NCBI GenBank assembly: GCA_016280565.1
Contig: JAEEGY010000263.1
Coordinates: 1-5,989 of the forward strand
Origin: Fretibacterium sp.
GTDB taxonomy: Bacteria; Synergistota; Synergistia; Synergistales; Aminobacteriaceae
DNA length: 5,989 nt
Reading direction: 5' to 3'
Positions within the stretch are counted from its first letter, which is position 1, and each line of letters opens with the position of its first letter. Under the pieces are notes generated by a model, which made no database searches, had not been told where the DNA came from, and saw only the letters and a list, made by a program, of their open reading frames with translations. The position numbers were made by a program, and so were the translations under genes. This document shows positions 1-5,989 of the stretch, one piece after another.

Positions 1-1600
1 CGAGGATGCGGTTTGTGTTGTAGAAGGAATGGAAAATTCCCGCCAGCGACAGCGCGTAACCGGTCAAGATCTGAGGAGCCAGATCCTGCGATGCGGCCTC
101 CACCTCCCGCGGAAATTCCGCCAGGGCATCGATCAAAGCCCGCGCGTCCTTATCTTCAAAGAGCGTCTCCGGGATGTCCCCGTTGCGGAGTTTCGCGGCG
201 TCCCCTCCCCGCCCCTCCCACTCCCGAAGAATGCTGGATATGCGGGCATGAGCGTACTGGACGTAGTAGACGGGGTTATCGCTGCTCTGCTTCTTCGCAA
301 GGTCCAGGTCGAAGTCCAGCTGGCTGTCGCTCCGCCGAGTGAGGAAGAAGAACCGCGTCGCGTCTACCCCCACCTCATCCAGAACGGCGGAGAGCTCCAC
401 GAACTCCCCGGAGCGGGTGGACATGGCCACGGGCTGTCCGTCCCTCAGCAGGTTGACCAGCTGGATCAGCAGAACGTCAAAATCATCGGGATTTTTCCCG
501 ATGGCCGTGATGGCCGCCTTCATGCGCGGGATGTAGCCATGGTGGTCCGCGCCCCAGACGTCGATCACGCGGCTGAAGCCCCGGCCCACGAACTTGTCGT
601 GGTGGTAGGCCACGTCGGAGGCAAAGTACGTCGGGACACCGTTGTTGCGGATCAGCACGCGGTCCTTGTCGTCCCCAAAATCCGTTGACCGGAACCACAG
701 CGCCCCCTCTGACTCAAAAGCGTAACCCCGCGCCTTCATGTCGTCCATCGCGACGCGCACCTTGTCGTGTTCGTAGAGCGTCGCCTCCGAGAACCAGTTG
801 TCGAACACGACACCGAAACGCGCCAAGTCTTCCTTGATGCCGTTCAAAATGACGCCGGCTGCGTATTTCTTGAACCACGGCAAGCTTTCCTCAATGGGCT
901 GTGAGAGGAAACGGTCTCCTTCCTCGTCCCGAATCCGGCGCGCCAGGTCAAAGAGGTAATCCCCCTTGTAGCCGTTCTCCGGGAAGGGGGCCAGCTCTCC
1001 CCTGCCGCAGATCTCGAAATAGCGGGCCTGTGTCGATCGCCCCAGGGTCTCGATCTGGAGCCCCGCATCGTTGACGTAATACTCCCGCTCCACGTTCCAG
1101 CCCGTGAAGGAAAGGATCCTCGCGACGACGTCCCCAACCGCCGCACCGCGGCCGTGCCCGATGTGGAGAGGCCCGGTGGGGTTGGCGCTGACGAACTCGA
1201 CCTGCACTTTCCGGCCCTGCCCAAGGTCCAGAGCCCCGTAGTGATTTCCCTGCGCCAGCACGTCGGAGGTGGCGGAGGCGAACCACTTCGGCGCAAGGAA
1301 CAGGTTGATGAACCCCGGCCCCGCAACCTCCACCTTCTCCACCAACCCGCCGCACGCCTCCTTCAGATGCGCGGCAATTTTCGACGCAATCTCCCGCGGA
1401 GGCATGGCAAAAGCCTTGGCCAGTTGCATGGCAACACTGCTGGCCCGATCCCCCTGCCCCTCGTGCTTGGGCCGCTCCAGCTCGAAGGACAGCCCCTGGG
1501 GCAGAACCTTTCCGCACTCCGCGGCAGCCTTTTTAACAGCGGCCTCCAGAGCCACGCTCAACGCAAGGGCGGCTTTGTTCATTCCCATCTGTTCATTCAT
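1..1600 (-). CDS. argS: Arginyl-tRNA synthetase, 3' end cut by the window edge
   Basis: Class Ia aminoacyl-tRNA synthetase that joins arginine to tRNA-Arg with ATP in the cytoplasm. I translated the minus strand by hand from the ATG at 1600-1598; 533 codons stay open to the left edge, so no stop lies in the window and roughly 20-40 C-terminal residues are missing compared with the usual 550-590. Visible landmarks: an N-terminal Add-type tRNA-binding domain (about 1-115); VEFVSANPTGPLHIGHGRG with the HIGH signature at residues 146-149; WGADHHGYIPRMKAA in the catalytic core; the KMSKS-equivalent loop VAMSTRSGEF around Met393; and YYVQYAHARISSI (about 443-455), which opens the DALR anticodon-binding domain. 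The KMSKS loop lacks the usual basic residues at its first and fourth positions, which is tolerated in several ArgS lineages. The start is uncertain: in-frame ATGs at 1588 and 1582 also exist, and the best Shine-Dalgarno (AGGAG, 1618-1614) is 13 nt from the chosen ATG. It lies 33 bp after the preceding gene, probably in the same operon. Confidence 0.95.
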   Translation of the reverse strand, partial: MNEQMGMNKAALALSVALEAAVKKAAAECGKVLPQGLSFELERPKHEGQGDRASSVAMQLAKAFAMPPREIASKIAAHLKEACGGLVEKVEVAGPGFINLFLAPKWFASATSDVLAQGNHYGALDLGQGRKVQVEFVSANPTGPLHIGHGRGAAVGDVVARILSFTGWNVEREYYVNDAGLQIETLGRSTQARYFEICGRGELAPFPENGYKGDYLFDLARRIRDEEGDRFLSQPIEESLPWFKKYAAGVILNGIKEDLARFGVVFDNWFSEATLYEHDKVRVAMDDMKARGYAFESEGALWFRSTDFGDDKDRVLIRNNGVPTYFASDVAYHHDKFVGRGFSRVIDVWGADHHGYIPRMKAAITAIGKNPDDFDVLLIQLVNLLRDGQPVAMSTRSGEFVELSAVLDEVGVDATRFFFLTRRSDSQLDFDLDLAKKQSSDNPVYYVQYAHARISSILREWEGRGGDAAKLRNGDIPETLFEDKDARALIDALAEFPREVEAASQDLAPQILTGYALSLAGIFHSFYNTNRIL

Positions 1601-1633
1601 TTTTCTCTTCACACTCCTGTTACCTTGACGCCC

Positions 1634-3016
1634 TTACCTGACCGGAATGGGCTTTGAGGAAAAATTGCGCCAGAGCCCCATATTTCTCTGAAACGGCCCC
1701 GCGTTATCAATCGCTATATCCGTTGTCCCCGCCTCAAAACGTGCCTCCGCCGTCAGTTTCCCCTTTTTCGTCTTATAGCTTTCACTGTAGTTGATCTTGT
1801 CCGGGGAACGCTTTACCTCTCCGGAGACAAGCGCGCGCGACGTGCCCTTGGGCAGGGAGATATTCAGGGTCTGCTCCAGAACGAAGGGGAAGCGAAGCTC
1901 AAGGGGGGGGGTAAGTCCCTCAAGGGCACGGAAAGCTGTGGGGTCAAAGGACGGAGGAAGGGCCAGGATTCCCTGACCGGACCCCGCCACCCCCGGTTTC
2001 CCCTTTAATACAAAGGAAAGTTCTGGGATACCTTTGATGCTTCGATGTTTCACTTCGTCGTAGTTTTTCAGGCCGGGGAAGAGCGCCCGGACGGCTCCCT
2101 CAAGTTCTGTCTTGGTTGGAGCGGAGCCGGAGAGGAAGAAGGGCCCCCAGGCTCCCCGGAGCGTCACACGCACCGGGCCGCTCAAGACCCCCTGCTCGTT
2201 CAGGTTTAGGTCCATAACGGCCGACAAACGGTTGTCCCTGGCCTTCATCGAAGGGGCTGGGGAATCCTCCGGGGCTGCGCTGCGTATCAGGCGGTTCAGC
2301 CCCGTCTCCCCGTAATACTGGGTAAAGGCCACCCCGCTTCGGGACTCACGGACCAGCCCTTGAAAGGGAGGCTCCACGTTGATCTTTCGCCACGTAAGGA
2401 CTGTCTCTCCGCTGGTGCCTAACAACGCCTCCTCCGGCTGTATGTCTACGGGAAAGGCGCGATACTCGAGAGCCCCCGGCGAGGAGGTTTTGACCTCGAC
2501 AATGGATTCCCACACGCGGAGCCCCTCCCGCTCTCCCGCCGGGAACCAGCAGATCCCCTCTAAATTCAACTGTCCAGGAAACACTTCCCGCCACGAGAGG
2601 ACAAGGATAAAGGTCTCCGGCAGCCCCGTGAACGCCACCGTGTGCCCCTTGCCTGTGGAGGAGGGGGCCACGGTCTTAAGCATTTTTCCGGTCTCAGGCG
2701 AGTAGACGCTGGCTTCGACGACTTCGGCGATCCCCCCTTCGGGGTCTGGGATGTTCCACGTCAGCCACTTCTCGCTCAGGCCGCTGCGTCCAAGAATGAC
2801 CCACAGGTGCGTTCTCTCGACTCCCACGCCCTCCGGACGGGCAAAGGAGTCTTGCTTGAGCCAGACGATTCCTTTCTCGTCCGGGTAAGTCGAGAAGTCG
2901 GGATCCATCTGGCGCATACGGTCCAGGTTATACTCAATTTTCTCCGCCGCCATGACGGACGAACACAGGAACAACGCCAACAGGAGACAGAACGCCAGGA
3001 AATTTCTTAATTTCAT
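1634..3016 (-). CDS. Secreted DUF3857-like protein of unknown function
   Basis: A 460-residue exported protein. Residues 1-24 form a classic Sec signal peptide: Lys2 and Arg4, a hydrophobic core (FLAFCLLLALFLC), and an Ala-X-Ala-like site, with cleavage most likely after Ala23 or Ala24. Cys18 is not in a proper lipobox, because Leu rather than Gly/Ala/Ser precedes it, so a lipoprotein is unlikely. There is no further membrane helix. Residues about 40-195 (YPDEKGIVWLKQ, HLWVILGRSGLSEKWLTWNIP, EVVEASVYSPETGKMLKTV) have the layout of DUF3857, a beta-rich domain usually found N-terminal to a transglutaminase-like domain in envelope proteins. No transglutaminase Cys-His-Asp region is apparent here; the rest looks beta-rich and unassigned. 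The family call comes from remembered pattern, not a search. The ATG lies 6 bp after the secA stop, with an AAGGGGG-like ribosome site inside the end of secA, so translation is probably coupled. A C9 tract lies at codons 369-372 (1903-1911). Confidence 0.9.
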   Translation of the reverse strand: MKLRNFLAFCLLLALFLCSSVMAAEKIEYNLDRMRQMDPDFSTYPDEKGIVWLKQDSFARPEGVGVERTHLWVILGRSGLSEKWLTWNIPDPEGGIAEVVEASVYSPETGKMLKTVAPSSTGKGHTVAFTGLPETFILVLSWREVFPGQLNLEGICWFPAGEREGLRVWESIVEVKTSSPGALEYRAFPVDIQPEEALLGTSGETVLTWRKINVEPPFQGLVRESRSGVAFTQYYGETGLNRLIRSAAPEDSPAPSMKARDNRLSAVMDLNLNEQGVLSGPVRVTLRGAWGPFFLSGSAPTKTELEGAVRALFPGLKNYDEVKHRSIKGIPELSFVLKGKPGVAGSGQGILALPPSFDPTAFRALEGLTPPLELRFPFVLEQTLNISLPKGTSRALVSGEVKRSPDKINYSESYKTKKGKLTAEARFEAGTTDIAIDNAGPFQRNMGLWRNFSSKPIPVR

Positions 3017-3022
3017 TATTTT

Positions 3023-5942
3023 CTATGCCCCCTTCCCACAGCAGTGCTTGTACTTCTTCCCGCTCCCACAGGGGCACGGGTCATTGCGCCCCACCTTCGT
3101 TCCCCTGCGGATGGGTTGTGGCTTGCCGTCGCCCACATTGGGGAGCGCAGCGGCCTCGTTGGAAAGGGGCCCACGACCATCACTGCGAGGGGGAAGAGCA
3201 AAGTCCCTGCTTTCGGATAGATGCCTCTCCCGCCTTGGGGCCTCCTCGGAGACCACGCGGACGCGGAATATCTGCTCAGCGAAGGAGCTCCGCACCCGTC
3301 CCATCATCTCCTGGAAGAGGTTGTAGGACTCAAACTGATATTCAATCAGCGGGTCCTTCTGCCCGATGGCGCGAAGCCCAATGCCGCGCCGCAGCTCGTC
3401 CATGGCCAGCAGGTGGTCGCGCCATGCGCTGTCCAGGATGTTCAGGACAACGTAGCGCACCATCCCCCCGGCGACCTCCGGCGTGAGCTCCTGCGACACA
3501 TTTAAGCTCAGGGGGGTGCTTCGCCCCCCTGAAACCCCCAGTTTGGCATCATAGCGGGCCTTGACCTCGTTCACGATGTCATCCCGCACCAGCTCCATCC
3601 CCTCGCGGCTGTCCAGCCGTGCCGCCGTGTCCCCCGCGCCGGGGCCAAAGAGCGCGTTGAGCCGCGCCGCCGCGCGCGCCGGGTCGGGTTCTCCTTCCTC
3701 AGGGAAGTAACGGTCCAGCGTCTCCGTGACAACGCCGTGGACGATGTCCCAGCCATAGGTGACCATATCCTCGTCCGTGAGAATCATCTGCCGTTCGTGA
3801 TAGATGGCCTCGCGCTGCTGGTTCATCACGTTGTCGTAGGCCAATAATTGCTTTCTGATGTCGAAGTGCATCTCCTCGACCTTGTGCTGGGACGATTCAA
3901 TGATCCTCGACAGCATTCCGGACTCGATGGCCTCGCCATCCCGCATCCCCAGCTTGCCCATCAGACCCTGTATTCGCTCCGAGCCAAAGAGTCGGAGCAG
4001 ATTATCCTCCAGGGAAAGGTAGAACCGGCTGCTGCCGGGGTCTCCCTGACGTCCGGAACGTCCCCGGAGCTGATTATCGATGCGCCGGGACTCGTGCCGT
4101 TCCGTACCCACGATGGCCAAACCGCCCAGCGCCGCCACCCGGTCGTGCTCCTCGCGGCAGGTTGCCGAAAACTCGCTCAGATAGCCCTCATAGGCGTCCT
4201 TGATCCGGGTGAAAAAGCGATTGAGCCGTTCGGAGAGCTCGCCGTTCTCCACTGCATTGATGTGCAGGTCGTGCAGGTAGTTCCGGGTCAGGTCCGGGAC
4301 CTGGAGGTTCGAGTAGCGGACAAAGTAGCCGTAGACCTCCTCCTCGTCCAGCCCGCTGTCCTTCCATTCCAGAGCCGGCCGGGCGGAGAGCAGTTTCTCC
4401 TTGGCCAGGAACTCCGGGTTGCCGCCCAGCATGATGTCCGTTCCGCGGCCCGCCATGTTCGTCGCCACTGTCACCGCGCCCTCGTGCCCCGCCTGGGCAA
4501 CGATGTACGCTTCCTTCTCGTGGTGTTTGGCGTTGAGCACCTGATGAGGCACCTTGCGGGCCTTCAACAGCTTGCTGACGCGCTCGGAGTTCTCAATGGA
4601 CGTGGTGCCCACCAGGACGGGCTGCCCGCGCTTGTGGCACTCCTCCACGTCGTCGGCCACGGCGCTGAACTTCTCCCCCATCGTCCCATAAATTACGTCG
4701 GGGTTGTCCACGCGGATCATGTCCCTGTGTGTGGGGATGGTCACGACCTGAAGGCCGTAGATCTCCTTGAACTCCTCTGCCTCCGTGGCGGCTGTTCCGG
4801 TCATGCCAGCCAGCTTTTTATACATCCTGAAGTAGTTTTGCAGGGTGATGGTCGCCAGGGTCTGGCTCTCGCGGCCCACCTTGACGCGCTCCTTGGCTTC
4901 AATGGCCTGATGCAGCCCGTCGGAGTAGCGCCGCCCCACCATGAGACGGCCGGTAAACTCGTCGACGATGATGATTTCCCCGTCCTTCACGACGTAATCC
5001 ACATCGCGCTGGAACAGCCGGTGGGCCTTCAAAGCCTGAACGATGCGGTGGGCCAGCTCGGAGTGTGCCGCATCCGAGAACAGGCCGGGCATCTTCAGGA
5101 TGTCCTCAGCCTTCTGGATGCCCGCCTCCGTGATGGCGATGTTGCGCTCCTTCTCATCCTTCTCGTAGTCCGGGCCCTCTTTGAGCTGACGGGCCACGCC
5201 GTCCGCCTTCACATAGAGCTCCACATTGTCGTCGGAGGGGCCAGAGATAATAAGCGGCGTCCTGGCCTCATCAATCAAAATCGAGTCCACCTCGTCCACA
5301 ATGCAGTAGGCGTGGGGCCGCTGGACCATCTGTTCCGCGCTCATGACCATGTTGTCACGGAGGTAGTCGAAGCCGAACTCGCTGTTCGTGCCGTAAGTAA
5401 TGTCCGCCCGGTAGGCCTCGTAGCGTTCCTCCGGTGGCATGTAGGGGTAGATGACCCCGACGGTGAGTCCCAGGAAGTTGTAGATAGGTGCCATCCAGGC
5501 CGCGTCTCGCCGGGCCAGGTAGTCGTTGACCGTCACCAGGTGGACACCCTCGCCCCTCAGCGCGTTGAGCACAACAGCGAGGGTCGCGACGAGTGTCTTG
5601 CCCTCGCCGGTCTTCATCTCCGCGATGCGGCCATCGTGAAGGGCCATGCCGCCGATGAGCTGCACGTCGTAATGTCTCAGGCCGATCGTCCGGCGGGACA
5701 CCTCCCGAACCAGGGCAAAGGTCTCCGGCAGAAGGGCGTCCAGTTCCTCGCGGGTCCCCTCCCCGCTCCGGGCCCTCTCACGAAGCTCCGCGCCCAGCTC
5801 GCGCAGTTCCTCGTCCCCCTTGGCCTCCATTGCCCCGGCGAGGCCGTTGACCTCCTCGACCAGGGCTCTGTACTTCTTCAGTGCGCGATCGTTAGGGTCA
5901 AGCCCCAGCGCCTTTTGTTACCTCTTCCAGCTCGTTCTGCAC
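3023..5942 (-). CDS. secA: Preprotein translocase ATPase SecA, apparent frameshift near the 5' end
   Basis: Motor ATPase that pushes unfolded preproteins through SecYEG at the inner membrane. From the first in-frame ATG (5830) it is an unbroken 935 codons; residue numbers use that Met. Landmarks in order: QLIGGMALHDGRIAEMKTGEGKT (Walker A, 73-79), DEVDSILIDEARTPLIISG (DEVD 179-182), the preprotein cross-linking domain (about 198-345), NBD2 with MAGRGTDIMLGGNPEF (459-474), a variable insert (about 475-566), GTERHESRRIDNQLRGRSGRQGDPG (motif VI), the helical scaffold and two-helix finger (LRRGIGLRAIGQKDP, 813-827), a disordered linker, and a zinc tail CPCGSGKKYKHCC (919-931, C-X-C-X8-C-C). SecA homology continues upstream of 5830 (KALGLDPNDRALKKYRALVEEVNGLAGA) to an in-frame TAA at 5920-5918. 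The likely true start is the GTG at 5942-5940, which reads VQNELEEVTK and rejoins this frame if one base is skipped; the full protein would be about 972 residues. If the sequence is taken literally, only the ATG at 5830 gives an uninterrupted gene. Confidence 0.96.
3508..3532. repeat. Near-perfect GC-rich palindrome inside secA
   Basis: Inverted repeat with 9-bp arms TCAGGGGGG and CCCCCCTGA around a 7-base centre, seen directly in the sequence. In the secA mRNA it would form a very stable hairpin. It is read in frame as S-G-G-R-S-T-P-L-S (residues 767-775 from Met 5830) and forms the core of an apparent in-frame insertion relative to typical SecA (about 764-782, bases 3485-3541). The flanking codons TCA, CGA, TTA and AAT are unlike the GC-ending codons of the rest of the gene. 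I found no second copy in this window, so calling it a dispersed repeat is inference. It lies within an intact reading frame and cannot be a functional terminator for secA. Confidence 0.7.
4133..4408 (-). other. secA: Variable insert in SecA nucleotide-binding domain 2
   Basis: Between MLGGNPEF and LGGLAIVGTERHESRR lie about 92 residues (roughly 475-566), charged and mostly helical in appearance (LDEEEVYGYFVRYSNL, ELSERLNRFFTRIKDAYEGYLSEF). Bacillus-type SecA has only a few residues here, E. coli about 40, and several other phyla have long versions, known as the variable (VAR) subdomain. It is part of the protein, not a separate gene. The comparison lengths are from memory. Confidence 0.55.
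5913..5916 (-). other. secA: Frameshift site in the secA 5' region (A4 run)
   Basis: Read from the GTG at 5942, codons run GTG CAG AAC GAG CTG GAA GAG GTA ACA AAA and then GGC GCT GGG GCT TGA, stopping at 5900-5898. The SecA frame continues from the same place as AAG GCG CTG GGG CTT GAC (KALGLDPN), one base shifted. Removing one A from the run at 5913-5916 gives a continuous VQNELEEVTKALGLDPN, a natural SecA amino terminus. A one-base insertion error or real mutation is the simplest reading. A +1 slip of tRNA-Lys from AAA to AAG would give the same protein, but no slow codon or stop sits at the site to promote it. Confidence 0.75.
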
Positions 5943-5989
5943 TCTCCCCCTTCTCCTAGTTCATTCGCTCGCGCCGCGATGCGTTCTGC
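5943..5989 (-). other. Probable tail of an upstream gene, frame unresolved
   Basis: These bases precede the secA GTG start. All three minus-strand frames are open from the edge: one ends at the TAG at 5958-5956 (QNASRRERMN), one at the TGA at 5963-5961 (RTHRGASE), and one runs to the TAA at 5920-5918 (AERIAARANELGEGGECRTSWKR). The third has the most protein-like composition and would overlap the start of secA by about 25 bases; the first ends inside the secA ribosome site, a common operon arrangement. The fragment is too short to identify. No promoter is evident, which fits secA being internal to an operon. Confidence 0.25.
5946..5957 (-). promoter_or_regulatory. Ribosome binding site favouring the GTG start of secA
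   Basis: On the minus strand AGGAGAAGGGGG ends 3 nt before the GTG at 5942, and its AGGAG core (5957-5953) is 10 nt away. This purine tract is the only strong Shine-Dalgarno near the SecA amino terminus. No comparable site precedes the ATG at 5830, where the upstream bases encode conserved SecA residues. It is the main reason for preferring the GTG start despite the frame break. Confidence 0.65.

Noticed and set aside
29..688. Plus-strand open frame antisense to argS
   Set aside because: Shadow of the argS coding strand; no domain, and the minus strand reads continuous ArgS.
844..1517. Minus-strand open frames in the other two phases across argS
   Set aside because: They overlap the argS frame, which holds HIGH and the catalytic core; their products are low-complexity Arg/Ser/Gly-rich sequence.
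1610..1612. Alternative GTG start for argS, in frame 12 nt upstream of the ATG
   Set aside because: The AGGAG at 1618-1614 is only 1 nt from it, too close to serve as its ribosome site.
1601..1633. Possible promoter or terminator between the secreted-protein gene and argS
   Set aside because: Only 33 bp, with no inverted repeat and no convincing -35/-10 pair; read as an operon gap.
3508..3532. Rho-independent terminator
   Set aside because: The hairpin has no following U-run on either strand and lies inside intact secA coding sequence, about 490 bases before its stop.
3848..5959. Plus-strand open frame of about 700 codons antisense to secA
   Set aside because: It mirrors the secA reading frame, where high GC removes antisense stops. 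Its product is His/Val/Leu-rich with no recognisable domain, while the minus strand carries all SecA motifs.

Overview
The window is a high-GC (roughly 60% or more by eye) bacterial stretch in which every supportable gene reads on the minus strand. Read in the direction of transcription, from the right edge to the left edge, the order is: the unresolved tail of an upstream gene (about 5943-5989), secA (preprotein translocase ATPase), a secreted protein of about 460 residues that looks like the DUF3857 family, and argS (arginyl-tRNA synthetase), whose last residues run off the left edge. The gaps are 6 bp between secA and the secreted-protein gene and 33 bp between that gene and argS. No terminator-like hairpin lies in either gap, so the three genes look like one operon. 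There is no gene-free stretch over 300 bases.

The organism cannot be named with certainty. GC content, the style of the SecA sequence (C-X-C-X8-C-C zinc tail and a long nucleotide-binding-domain-2 insert) and a secreted DUF3857-like protein would fit Synergistota (for example a Fretibacterium-like lineage), but this is recall-based guesswork, not shown by the sequence.

Functionally, secA and argS are housekeeping genes: SecA drives export through SecYEG, and ArgS charges tRNA-Arg. The gene between them has a clear Sec signal peptide, so its product is presumably exported by the SecA encoded just upstream. Its role is unknown.

I see no defence system, mobile element with a transposase, CRISPR array or RNA gene. 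Two points deserve attention. First, the recognisable SecA amino terminus extends about 28 codons upstream of the first in-frame ATG and then meets a stop. A GTG start with a good ribosome binding site lies just beyond it, but one base out of frame: a +1 frameshift or a one-base sequence error. Second, a near-perfect 25-bp GC-rich palindrome sits in frame inside secA and supplies most of an insertion of about 15 residues in the helical scaffold region, which looks like a small palindromic element accommodated in an essential gene.
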